From JANXYW01 sp964458665 (GTDB lineage: Bacteria; Chloroflexota; Dehalococcoidia; DSTF01; JACRBR01), in contig CAYWOO010000107.1 of assembly GCA_964458665.1 (NCBI GenBank), forward strand, positions 1-31,746: a DNA stretch of 31,746 nucleotides. Reading direction: 5' to 3'. Position 1 is the stretch's first letter; every line of letters begins with the position of its first letter. The position numbers and the translations under genes were made by a program. The notes beneath the pieces were generated by a model. The model was not told where the DNA came from, did not search any database, and was given only the letters and a program-made list of their open reading frames with translations. Shown piece after piece: positions 8,054 to 14,622 of the stretch.

Positions 8054-8084
8054 CCTTTGCGTTCTCTGCGTCTTTGCGGTGAAC
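8054..8084 (+). repeat. CTTTGCG-type dispersed tandem repeat, copy 1
   Basis: Degenerate 8-9 bp units (CTTTGCGTT, CTCTGCGT, CTTTGCGG followed by TGAAC) fill the 47-bp gap between the DinB-like gene and mutM and end 7 nt before the mutM ATG. A closely related copy is at 13046-13074 and a weaker one at 9022-9043. Confidence 0.75.
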
Positions 8085-8091
8085 TGCCCGC

Positions 8092-9000
8092 ATGCCGGAA
8101 CTTCCCGAAGTCGAAACCGTCCGCCGCGATCTCGAACAACGCATCATCGGCCGGCGCATCACGTCGTGCAAGATTTCGCCCGACGCGCCGCGTCTCGTGC
8201 AACTGATCACGCCGCGCGAGTTCTGCCGCCAGCTTTCGGGCCGCGCAGTCGCCGGCATCCGCCGCCGCGGCAAGTACCTGATCATCGATCTCGACGATGG
8301 GCGCGCCTGGGTGCTCCACCGCCGCATGTCCGGTAACGTGCTCTATCGCGTCCCCGCCGACCCGCCAGACGACTACACGCGGGCCGTCTTCACGCTCGAT
8401 GACGGCCACGAGCTGCGATGGACAGATCTGCGTAAGTTCGGCACGATGTGGCTCGTCGAGGACGCGACGATGGTGATGGAGACGCTAGGCCCGGAGCCGC
8501 TCGAAGCGGAGTTCACGCCCGCAGTCCTGCGCGCCCGCGCCGGCAAGCGCAGCGCGCCGATCAAGTCCGTCATCCTCGACCAGACCGTCCTCGCAGGCAT
8601 GGGCAACCTCTACACCGATGAGGCGCTGCACTACGCGAAGATTCACCCGCTGCGTCCCGCCAACAAACTCAAGGCTGACGACTGGCAGCGCCTCCACGCG
8701 GGCATCACCAAGGCGCTGCGCATGGGCATCGCCGCGCGCGGCAGCAGCCTCGGTTCCACGCTGCGCGACCACATCAACGTCGACGGCGCCCCCGGCGAGA
8801 ACCAGCACACCGTGCGAGCATACGGCCGCGAAGCGCAGCCGTGCCTCGATTGTGGCACGGCTATGCACCGCATCAAAGTCGGCGGCCGCAGCAGCACCTT
8901 CTGCCCCAGGTGCCAGCCCGCACCGCGTGGGGCCGCTTCGAACACAAAGGCGCGCAAACGCGCTCGCGAGCCGAAACTGCATGCGCGGAGCGCCGTCTAG
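8092..9000 (+). CDS. mutM: Formamidopyrimidine-DNA glycosylase
   Basis: A bifunctional DNA glycosylase/AP lyase that removes 8-oxoguanine and formamidopyrimidines. The N-terminus MPELPEVETVRRDL is diagnostic: after Met removal Pro1 is the Schiff-base nucleophile and Glu2 the catalytic acid. The H2TH region includes ILDQTVLAGMGNLYTDEALH (about 161-180). The C-terminal zinc finger is complete as CLDC and CPRC, with the conserved Arg in the intervening RSSTF loop. At 302 residues it is about 30 longer than usual because of a basic tail after the finger (KARKRAREPK). The stretch before its ATG is a dispersed repeat, and no clear Shine-Dalgarno is present. Confidence 0.95.
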   Translation: MPELPEVETVRRDLEQRIIGRRITSCKISPDAPRLVQLITPREFCRQLSGRAVAGIRRRGKYLIIDLDDGRAWVLHRRMSGNVLYRVPADPPDDYTRAVFTLDDGHELRWTDLRKFGTMWLVEDATMVMETLGPEPLEAEFTPAVLRARAGKRSAPIKSVILDQTVLAGMGNLYTDEALHYAKIHPLRPANKLKADDWQRLHAGITKALRMGIAARGSSLGSTLRDHINVDGAPGENQHTVRAYGREAQPCLDCGTAMHRIKVGGRSSTFCPRCQPAPRGAASNTKARKRAREPKLHARSAV

Positions 9001-9021
9001 CCCACATCACCACTGCTCCAA

Positions 9022-9083
9022 CCTTTCGTGTCCTTCGTGGTTCCCGGTCCGTCTCCCCATCCGTGAAATCCGCGCAATCCCTG
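9022..9083 (+). repeat. Two degenerate dispersed repeats side by side
   Basis: Bases 9022-9043 (CCTTTCGTGTCCTTCGTGG and TTC) resemble the CTTTGCG-type units. Bases 9059-9083 (ATCCGTGAAATCCGCGCAAT and CCCTG) resemble the plus-strand form of the CACAGATT-type units. They lie together in the 133-bp gap after mutM. Both are more degenerate than the other copies in the window. Confidence 0.5.
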
Positions 9084-9133
9084 TTTCCCGCGTCAACTTG
9101 ACTTCCTGTGCGAGAGCCGCAACGCTGCCACCA

Positions 9134-9967
9134 ATGTCAGCCGATGCCCCCCTGGAAGCCACCTGTCGCGACTGCGGACGCCCGCTCTCGTTCCACGTGC
9201 ACGAGACGCAGCCTGCCCGCTGCGCCGAATGCTTCGACGGCTTCATGCAGGCGCGCGACATCGAGTTCCTCAGCAGCTACGCGGAACTCGGCGTCACCAG
9301 CCGCCGCATCCTTGCTGAGACGAGCCTGCGCGCGCTCGTCACCGAATCGCCGCCCGCGCGCAAGGTGCTGGCGATGAACATCATGGAGCAGTACATCCAC
9401 GCCGCGGGCGATATGATCGGCCTCGTCCACGCGTTGCGTCAGCGCGGCCGCGAGCCCGTGATGCGCGCGCTGCTTGGCTTCAAGCTCGACCGCTCGTCGG
9501 CGCTGTCGTTCTTTCAGGAGATCGCCACCACGTCCGAATCCGAACTCCTGGGCTCGCTCGGTCTTCCGACGCCAGAGCAGATCGCCCGCAAGTTGCCGTC
9601 GCTCTCGAAGGGCGACGCGCGCGACCTCAAGCGCGCGATGGTGCAAATGCTGGGCGACTTCAAGCGCACCGGCGAGATGGGTGAGGGCGTCGCGCTCGCG
9701 CTCGCGCAAGCTGCCGGCGAGAGCCGCGCCGGCGCCGCGTTGACGAAGCAGTCGGCATGGCTCGACAACACCGGTCTCAAGCCGAACCAGATCGCCGCCA
9801 TCGCCATCGACGAGCAGCGCCGGACCATCAACATCACAGCCATCTCCGTCGACGAGAAGCGCCTGCAGAACATCGTCAGCGTCATCGGCGCAATAACCAA
9901 CATCTCCAGCACCCTCATCTACGCAACGCTCACCGTCGAGCAGGAGCGCAAGCGCACGAGGTTGTAG
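9134..9967 (+). CDS. Hypothetical protein with N-terminal zinc ribbon
   Basis: A 277-residue protein. Residues about 11-34 carry CRDCG and CAEC, a four-cysteine ribbon like those annotated as probable zinc-binding domains. The rest is mostly helical with no family I recognise; the end (IAIDEQRRTINITAIS, about 224-239) looks like beta strands. The ATG at 9134 is chosen because the ribbon begins just after it; an upstream extension in the same frame is a shadow of mutM. No Shine-Dalgarno is visible. Its stop codon (TAG 9965-9967) is supplied by the first unit of a heptamer array, so the native C-terminus may have been altered. Confidence 0.7.
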   Translation: MSADAPLEATCRDCGRPLSFHVHETQPARCAECFDGFMQARDIEFLSSYAELGVTSRRILAETSLRALVTESPPARKVLAMNIMEQYIHAAGDMIGLVHALRQRGREPVMRALLGFKLDRSSALSFFQEIATTSESELLGSLGLPTPEQIARKLPSLSKGDARDLKRAMVQMLGDFKRTGEMGEGVALALAQAAGESRAGAALTKQSAWLDNTGLKPNQIAAIAIDEQRRTINITAISVDEKRLQNIVSVIGAITNISSTLIYATLTVEQERKRTRL

Positions 9968-9989
9968 GTGGTAGGTGCTAGGTTGTGGA
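9962..9989. repeat. Heptamer array, left end of the IVP element
   Basis: Four 7-bp units TTGTAGG, TGGTAGG, TGCTAGG, TTGTGGA. TAG occurs at 9965, 9972 and 9979, which are three different plus-strand frames; the first ends the zinc-ribbon gene. The minus-strand stop of the IVP gene (9978-9980) lies here too. Bases 9962-9986 match the reverse complement of 10401-10425 at 21 of 25 positions. Confidence 0.85.
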
Positions 9990-10361
9990 GCGTTCAACGC
10001 GCGGGTAGATTCGCTTTCGGAGCGCATTGAGCATCCGACCGATCTCATCAACGAGCGCCAGAACTGGGTCCGAGGTCCTAGTGTCTATGTATCCAAGGCG
10101 CACGGCCAGAAGGATGTATGTCTCAGACTCAGCGAGCGATCCGCGCGCGATGTGGAGGAAGTTGGCGAAGTCGCGCGCGGTAGATCGGGCGTGGCCCTCG
10201 GCGATGTTGGCTGCAACGGACACGATTGATCGTGTAAGTTGTGAGGTCATCCGATAGTTCTCCGATGACGGGAAACGCGCGGTTACTGCATAGACTTGCA
10301 CCGCGAGATCCATGGCCTTCTGCCAAACAATGAGGTCGCGATGAGACTCGATCTTCGCCAA
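9978..10361 (-). CDS. Four-helix-bundle protein, 23S rRNA IVP / S23 family
   Basis: A 127-residue protein of the S23/IVP four-helix-bundle family, first known from intervening sequences in 23S rRNA genes and related to the Avd accessory protein of diversity-generating retroelements. Family hallmarks are clear: LIVWQKAMDLAVQVY (about 10-24), SIVSVAANIAEGHAR (about 45-59) and ARGSLAESETYI (about 72-83). The molecular role of stand-alone members is unknown; a nucleic-acid-binding role is plausible. The start is TTG with an excellent Shine-Dalgarno, GAGGAGG, 5 nt upstream. It is the only minus-strand gene between 4179 and 11879 and is bounded by inverted heptamer arrays, so it looks like cargo of a small mobile unit. 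It is not inside an rRNA gene here. Confidence 0.9.
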   Translation of the reverse strand: MAKIESHRDLIVWQKAMDLAVQVYAVTARFPSSENYRMTSQLTRSIVSVAANIAEGHARSTARDFANFLHIARGSLAESETYILLAVRLGYIDTRTSDPVLALVDEIGRMLNALRKRIYPRVERSTT

Positions 10362-10380
10362 AGTGTCCTCCTCGATACCG

Positions 10381-11424
10381 ATGGCTCGTAGACAGCTGTT
10401 ACAACCTACAACCTACAACCAACAACCTTCCGAAGGCTCCATCACTGATGTCGCCGGCATCCGTGTCGGCCACTGGCAGGACCGGCGCGCGATCACCGGT
10501 TGTACCATCGTGCTGCCCGGCCGACCCGCCGTCGCCGGCGTCGATGTGCGCGGCGGCGCGCCCGGAACGCACGAAACGGACCTGCTTCGTCCGGGTAACC
10601 TCGTGCAGGAGATCCACGGCGTTCTGCTCGGCGGCGGCAGCGCGTTCGGCCTCGAAGCGGCCGCGGGCGTCATGCGCTACCTCGCCGAACACGGCCGCGG
10701 CTTTCCGTTCGGACGAGGCGTCGTGCCCATCGTGCCGGCGGCGATCCTCTTCGATCTGGGCATCGGTCGCCACGACCGCTGGCCCACGATCGATGCCGGA
10801 TACCGGGCCGCAGCTACTGCACGGCGCAGCACGGCAGAAGGCAACGTCGGCGCTGGTATGGGCGCGACAGTCGGCAAGGCGCTCGGCCCCGGACACGCGA
10901 TGAAGGGCGGCCTCGGCACCGCGAGCGAGTCGTCGGTACACGGCCTCATCGCCGGCGCACTCGCCGCCGTGAACGCCGCGGGCGACATCATCGATCCGGC
11001 AACGGGCCGCACGCTCGCCGGCGCCCGCCGCGACGACGGCACGATTGACGACGCCGTGGAGGTGCTCCGCGAAGGCCGCATCTGGCAGCCGGAGATCGCC
11101 GAGCAGAACACGGTACTGGTGGTGGTCGCGACGAACGCCGCCCTCACGAAGGAGCAGGCGAACCGGCTGGCCACCGTCTGCCACGACGGCCTCGCCCGCG
11201 CCGTTCGCCCAGCGCACACGCCCAGCGACGGCGATGTCGTTTTCACGCTCGCCACCGGCGAACGCCCAATCGAAGGTGCTGATTATCGCATCATCGAGGC
11301 GCTCGCCACGCGCGCTGTGGAGCGCGCCATCATTCGCGGCGTCACGCAAGCCGAGGGCATCGGCGGATATCCCGCGATGCGCGATCTCGGCGGATCACCA
11401 AGCCGGAGGCGCAGCCAACCGTGA
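10381..11424 (+). CDS. P1/S58 family peptidase (DmpA-like)
   Basis: A 347-residue N-terminal-nucleophile hydrolase of the DmpA/S58 type, which self-cleaves into two chains and usually acts as an aminopeptidase. The family core starts at GSITDVAGIRVGH (about 19-31). GVLLGGGSAFGLEAA (about 80-94) is conserved, and KGGLGTASE places the likely self-cleavage site and nucleophile at Thr180, where many homologues have Ser. The first 18 residues (including QLLQPTTYNQQP) are encoded by a heptamer array and have no counterpart in the family. No ATG, GTG or TTG lies between ATG 10381 and the core; GTG 10363 is the other option. The native start seems to have been replaced. Its stop overlaps the HIT gene start by 4 bp. 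Confidence 0.85.
   Translation: MARRQLLQPTTYNQQPSEGSITDVAGIRVGHWQDRRAITGCTIVLPGRPAVAGVDVRGGAPGTHETDLLRPGNLVQEIHGVLLGGGSAFGLEAAAGVMRYLAEHGRGFPFGRGVVPIVPAAILFDLGIGRHDRWPTIDAGYRAAATARRSTAEGNVGAGMGATVGKALGPGHAMKGGLGTASESSVHGLIAGALAAVNAAGDIIDPATGRTLAGARRDDGTIDDAVEVLREGRIWQPEIAEQNTVLVVVATNAALTKEQANRLATVCHDGLARAVRPAHTPSDGDVVFTLATGERPIEGADYRIIEALATRAVERAIIRGVTQAEGIGGYPAMRDLGGSPSRRRSQP
10401..10428. repeat. Heptamer array, right end of the IVP element
   Basis: Four 7-bp units: ACAACCT, ACAACCT, ACAACCA, ACAACCT. Read on the minus strand it carries TAG stops at 10406-10408 and 10413-10415. On the plus strand it has no stop and is translated into the peptidase N-terminus. It pairs as an inverted repeat with 9962-9986. 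Confidence 0.85.
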
Positions 11425-11879
11425 CGTTCGAACTGCCCGTGCGCGATCCGTGCCCGTTCTGCGAGAACGTCGCCGGCAGACATCCGTGTGCGCGCATCTA
11501 CGAGACCGACATCACGCTCGCGTTTGTGAATCCGAGGCAGTTTGAACACGGCGCCGCAATCGTCATCCCCAAACGTCACCGCGCAACGCTACTGGATCTG
11601 TCAGACGAGGAGTCTGTGGACGTGATGCGGAGTGTGGGTATTGTCGCACGGGCCATCACGGAGGCGTTTGCGCCGCGCGGGCTCAATATCTTTCAGAACA
11701 ACGGTCTCGCTGCTGGCCAATCAGTGCCACACGTGCACTTCCACGTCGTACCAAGACACGGCGATATACCCACCGATCGCGTGTTCACAAGCGCGGACAC
11801 GCCGACAATACCGTTCGACGAACGAGAACGCGTCGCGGCGCTGATCCGCGAAGGGATATCCCATGCTAACAGCGACTAG
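11421..11879 (+). CDS. HIT family protein
   Basis: A 152-residue histidine-triad protein, of the class that hydrolyses or transfers nucleotides from phosphoramidates and dinucleoside polyphosphates. The triad HVHFH is in QSVPHVHFHVVPR (about 103-115). An N-terminal CPFC pair (about 11-14) suggests the zinc-binding Hint-like branch. The GTG start overlaps the peptidase stop (GTGA), which points to translational coupling. The TAG stop at 11877-11879 lies inside a heptamer array shared with the convergent carboxypeptidase gene. The physiological substrate is unknown. Confidence 0.9.
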   Translation: MTFELPVRDPCPFCENVAGRHPCARIYETDITLAFVNPRQFEHGAAIVIPKRHRATLLDLSDEESVDVMRSVGIVARAITEAFAPRGLNIFQNNGLAAGQSVPHVHFHVVPRHGDIPTDRVFTSADTPTIPFDERERVAALIREGISHANSD

Positions 11880-11892
11880 CTAACGGCTACGG
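11865..11892. repeat. GCTAACA-type heptamer array between convergent genes
   Basis: Four 7-bp units: GCTAACA, GCGACTA, GCTAACG, GCTACGG. Plus-strand stops fall at 11867 (TAA), 11877 (TAG) and 11881 (TAA), one per frame. Minus-strand stops fall at 11866, 11876, 11880 and 11887 (CTA on the plus strand), also covering all three frames. The HIT gene uses 11877 and the carboxypeptidase gene uses 11887. Confidence 0.8.
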
Positions 11893-12855
11893 ACACGGCG
11901 ATGGCCGCGCGAACGCCCAGTCGAAGAGGCGGGCACTGTCCGTGTACCGGTCCTGGCTGCGCATCAACGAAACGATGATCCGGCGCCCATCCCGCGTCGC
12001 CGACCCGACGATCGTCTGCTGCGACTGCTCCGTGTAGCCAATCTTGATGCCGTCGGCGCCGTCGTACTTGCTCAGCAATGCGTTGCCGTTCCACACGGCT
12101 GGCCCGTCCCAACGCGGCTGCCACGACACCGCAGACACGATCTGCCGCAGCGTCTCGTTCTGCATGTCGTAACGCGCCAGCATCGCCATGTCGTACGCGC
12201 TGGAGTACAGGTCGCTGTCGTACAGCCCGTGCGAGTTCGTGAAGTGCGTGTCGGCCAACGCGAGCGATTGCGCCTTGTCGTTCATGAGGTCGACGAACTT
12301 GGCCTCCGTGCCGCTGATCCCCTCAGCGATCGCGATCGCAGCGTCGTTGCCCGATGGCAGCAACAGGCCGTACAGCAGGTCGAGCAGCGACAGCTCCATA
12401 CCGGGCCTCAGCCCCATGACGGTGGAACCGGTGTCGTCGTAGAGCTGGGCGCTGTCCACGCGCGTCGTAATCATCTTCGAGGTGGAGGCCTGGTCGGTGG
12501 CGACGGCGGCCGTCATGAGTTTTGTGAGGCTGGCAGGCGGCAGGCGCAGATGCTCGTCCCGCCCGTACAACTTCGCGCCGCAGGCGTTTTCGATGATCGC
12601 GATGGAGCGGGCGCTGACGTACGGGAAGCCGGCTGGCTCAGTCGGTTCCGGTGTGGGACTGAGTGATGGGGTCGGAAACGCGCCTGGCGCCGCTTCTGCC
12701 GACGATGAGCATCCGCCTGGGCACGCTCGTGGAGCGAGCCGGCCGTCATAGATGGCTCCGGACACCCAGCCCGCCGACAGTGCCAGCACCACCAGCGCGA
12801 GTCCGACGATCGCCGCTCCCAGCCCGCCGAGGACCGCGCGGTTCGTTTCTCCCAT
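11887..12855 (-). CDS. D-alanyl-D-alanine carboxypeptidase (S11 family)
   Basis: A 322-residue penicillin-binding protein that trims the terminal D-Ala of peptidoglycan pentapeptides. It has an N-terminal membrane anchor (about 9-33), a Pro/Ser-rich linker (about 55-76) and an extracytoplasmic serine peptidase domain. The catalytic SxxK is Ser109-Leu-Thr-Lys112 and the SxN motif is Ser168-Gly-Asn170. The third motif, normally KTG, reads Lys271-Ile-Gly273 (DGIKIGYTE), an unusual substitution that one C-to-T change could make. Activity may be altered. A minus-strand TATACT 8 nt before the ATG implies an almost leaderless transcript. It converges with the HIT gene through a shared heptamer array. 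Confidence 0.88.
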   Translation of the reverse strand: MGETNRAVLGGLGAAIVGLALVVLALSAGWVSGAIYDGRLAPRACPGGCSSSAEAAPGAFPTPSLSPTPEPTEPAGFPYVSARSIAIIENACGAKLYGRDEHLRLPPASLTKLMTAAVATDQASTSKMITTRVDSAQLYDDTGSTVMGLRPGMELSLLDLLYGLLLPSGNDAAIAIAEGISGTEAKFVDLMNDKAQSLALADTHFTNSHGLYDSDLYSSAYDMAMLARYDMQNETLRQIVSAVSWQPRWDGPAVWNGNALLSKYDGADGIKIGYTEQSQQTIVGSATRDGRRIIVSLMRSQDRYTDSARLFDWAFARPSPCP

Positions 12856-12863
12856 TGGGGCGG

Positions 12864-12869
12864 AGTATA
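12864..12869 (-). promoter_or_regulatory. Candidate -10 of the carboxypeptidase gene
   Basis: TATACT on the minus strand lies 8 nt before the ATG. Initiation would fall within a few bases of the start codon, giving no room for a Shine-Dalgarno. Confidence 0.5.
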
Positions 12870-13101
12870 CCCGCCTCGATCACCGCTGACTACCCTTCTC
12901 GCTCACAAACGTGATCAGTTCTTTCCATGCGCGACGCACCGCGCGATCGATGCCACACCGAGTCTTTATGTAGGGCGACCGCGCCCGACCGTGGTGGCAA
13001 CCGCGCGCGCGTGACGCTAGGTCTCCACGCCCTCCCAACCACCGCTTCGCGTTCTTCGCGCCTTCGCGGTGAACCGTGTCCTCAATCGCTTGACGCCCAC
13101 G
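12870..13101. other. Gene-free divergent region upstream of the pan leader
   Basis: No plausible gene on either strand. It includes a GTAGGGCGACC-containing stretch (12970-13006) similar in style to intergenic palindromes, and a CTTTGCG-type repeat at 13046-13074. The pan promoter candidate follows at 13102. Confidence 0.5.
13046..13074 (+). repeat. CTTTGCG-type dispersed tandem repeat, copy 2
   Basis: Units CTTCGCGTT, CTTCGCGC and CTTCGCGG followed by TGAAC. It matches the copy at 8054-8084 unit for unit, with C replacing T in places. Confidence 0.7.
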
Positions 13102-13131
13102 TTGACAGGCCCCGGCCACGCGATCTATGTT
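13102..13131 (+). promoter_or_regulatory. Candidate promoter of the pan operon
   Basis: A perfect TTGACA (13102-13107) and TATGTT (13126-13131) with an 18-bp spacer. An 8-bp palindrome ATTGCAAT (13135-13142) overlaps the expected start of transcription and could be an operator. It would give a leader of about 180 nt before panD. Confidence 0.5.
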
Positions 13132-13137
13132 TGCATT

Positions 13138-13317
13138 GCAATCGACCCGGACGGCCGGGCGGTGAGCACACGGTGCGGGAGAGAACGACCCCAGGCTGCT
13201 TGGATCCGGATCGGACCGAGACGGCGCAGACGGTGAGACAGTCAGTGTCTCCATGTGCCTCTTCGGTGCGTCCGAAGGGGTTTTTTCGCGCCCGGACGGC
13301 GGGCACGGAGTGTGCAT
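13138..13317 (+). promoter_or_regulatory. Structured leader of panD with an attenuator-like terminator
   Basis: From the predicted start the leader holds a CCCGG/CCGGG hairpin near 13146-13160, a perfect 6-bp hairpin GAGACA/TGTCTC (13235-13251), and a terminator at 13258-13286. A GGAG (13307-13310) and the panD ATG follow. It matches no riboswitch class that I recognise. A cis-regulatory attenuator is inferred. Confidence 0.45.
13258..13286 (+). terminator. Intrinsic terminator just upstream of panD
   Basis: Stem CCTCTTCGG/CCGAAGGGG (9 bp with one G-U pair), loop TGCGT, followed by six T. It lies 31 nt before the panD ATG. No plus-strand gene lies upstream to terminate, since the neighbouring gene runs the other way, so it most likely acts on the pan leader itself. 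Confidence 0.7.
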
Positions 13318-13713
13318 ATGCGGACCGTACTCAAGAGCAAGATCCACCGGGCGCGCGTCACACAGGCCGACCTGCACTACGAAGGCAGCATCACCATAGA
13401 CGCGGATCTCATGGACGCCGCCGACATCCTGCCGTTCGAGCAGGTACATGTCCTTGACGTCGACAATGGCGCACGCCTGACGACATACGCCATCGAAGGC
13501 GCTCGCAACAGCGGCCAGATCTGCATCAACGGCGCAGCCGCCCGCCTCGTCAGCCCCGGCGATACCGTCATCATCCTCACCTACAAATCCGCCACCGACG
13601 ACGAGGCGCGCACGCTCGCGCCCGCACTCATCTACGTCGACGAGTTCAACCACATCGCGCGCATCGGCAACCACATCGATCCCGCCCCGGCCGCATCACG
13701 GAGGGTCACATGA
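13318..13713 (+). CDS. panD: Aspartate 1-decarboxylase
   Basis: The 131-residue proenzyme that makes beta-alanine from L-aspartate for pantothenate and CoA synthesis. It is made as an inactive chain and self-cleaves at Gly-Ser (YEGSITID, Gly23-Ser24), with the new serine becoming the pyruvoyl cofactor. The conserved MRTVLKSKIHRARVT start is complete, and ICINGAAARL and GDTVIIL follow the family. ATG 13318 is chosen over upstream in-frame codons because the family starts there and GGAG lies 7 nt upstream. Its stop overlaps panB by 4 bp (ATGA). It is the first gene of panD-panB-panC. Confidence 0.96.
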   Translation: MRTVLKSKIHRARVTQADLHYEGSITIDADLMDAADILPFEQVHVLDVDNGARLTTYAIEGARNSGQICINGAAARLVSPGDTVIILTYKSATDDEARTLAPALIYVDEFNHIARIGNHIDPAPAASRRVT

Positions 13714-14594
13714 ACCGCATCACTACCGCTGACATCCGCGAGATGAAGAAGCGCGGCCAGAAAATGGTCATGATGACGGCGTACGACTACCCGACCGCCC
13801 GTCTCGTCGACGAAGCCGGCGCCGACATCATCCTCGTCGGCGATACGCTCGGAATGGTTGTCCTGGGGTACGACTCCACACTGCCCGTCACCATGGAGGA
13901 CATGATCCATCACACCAAGGCGGCGGTGCGCGGCTCGAAGCACGCGATGGTCGTCGGCGACATGCCGTTCATGAGCTACCAGACCGGCTGGCAGGACGCG
14001 ATGCGCAACGCCGCGCGCTTCCTGCAGGAGACCGGCTGCGGCGCCGTGAAGCTCGAAGGCGGCGTCCGATCTGCCGAGATCGTGAAGAAGCTCGTCGAAG
14101 CCGGCATCCCGGTCATGGGACACATCGGACTCACGCCGCAGTCCGTCAACCAGGTCGGCGGTTGGAAAGTGCAAGGCAAGACGCCCGCTGCGGCTGTCCA
14201 GCTCATGCACGACGCGCAGGCACTCGAGCAGGCGGGCGCGTTCGCCATCGTTCTCGAGCTCGTTCCGGCTCCCCTCGCCGAGCTGCTGACTGGCCGCCTC
14301 AGCGTCCCCACGATCGGCATCGGCGCCGGGGTGCACTGCGACGGTCAGGTGCAGGTGTTCCACGATCTGCTCGGGCTCTACGATCAGTTCGTCCCGAAGC
14401 ACGCCGGCCGCTACGCCGACGCCGGCGCGATCATTCGTGACGCCGTCGCCCGTTACGCCGCCGACGTACGCTCTGGCGCATTCCCCACCGACAAGCAGAG
14501 CTTCAAGATGGATCCCGCAGCCCTCGCCGAGCTGTCGCCTTTGACGAACACCGACAACCTCGCCCGCCGCCACGCCCTCGGCCTCGATGCATAG
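13710..14594 (+). CDS. panB: 3-methyl-2-oxobutanoate hydroxymethyltransferase
   Basis: A 294-residue TIM-barrel enzyme that transfers a hydroxymethyl group from methylenetetrahydrofolate to ketoisovalerate, giving ketopantoate. Family signatures are intact: MMTAYDYPTARLVDEAGAD (about 21-39), ILVGDTLGMVVLGY with the Mg-binding Asp (about 41-54), and VKLEGG near 113-118 with the general-base Glu region further on (ELVP). Length is slightly above the usual 260-280. It is translationally coupled to panD by a 4-bp overlap. panC follows only after a 321-bp spacer with two large repeat copies. panE is not in the window. Confidence 0.96.
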   Translation: MNRITTADIREMKKRGQKMVMMTAYDYPTARLVDEAGADIILVGDTLGMVVLGYDSTLPVTMEDMIHHTKAAVRGSKHAMVVGDMPFMSYQTGWQDAMRNAARFLQETGCGAVKLEGGVRSAEIVKKLVEAGIPVMGHIGLTPQSVNQVGGWKVQGKTPAAAVQLMHDAQALEQAGAFAIVLELVPAPLAELLTGRLSVPTIGIGAGVHCDGQVQVFHDLLGLYDQFVPKHAGRYADAGAIIRDAVARYAADVRSGAFPTDKQSFKMDPAALAELSPLTNTDNLARRHALGLDA

Positions 14595-14622
14595 CCGCGA
14601 CCACGACTGGTCGGCGAGCCGC

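Larger units (their letters stand above)
9962..10428. mobile_element. Putative mobile unit: IVP gene between inverted heptamer arrays
   Basis: About 467 bp with an imperfect 25-bp terminal inverted repeat made of heptamer arrays (9962-9986 and 10401-10425, 21 of 25 matching). Inside is only the minus-strand IVP gene. The left end coincides with the stop of the upstream gene, and the right end is translated as the N-terminus of the downstream peptidase. No transposase is encoded, so mobility would have to be provided in trans. The element status is an inference from structure alone. Confidence 0.45.

Noticed and set aside
12985..13006. GGTGGCAACCGCG resembling a T-box antiterminator sequence
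   Set aside because: It has one base too many for the consensus, no Stem I features are visible upstream, and the next gene (panD) is 300 bp away and not a usual T-box target.
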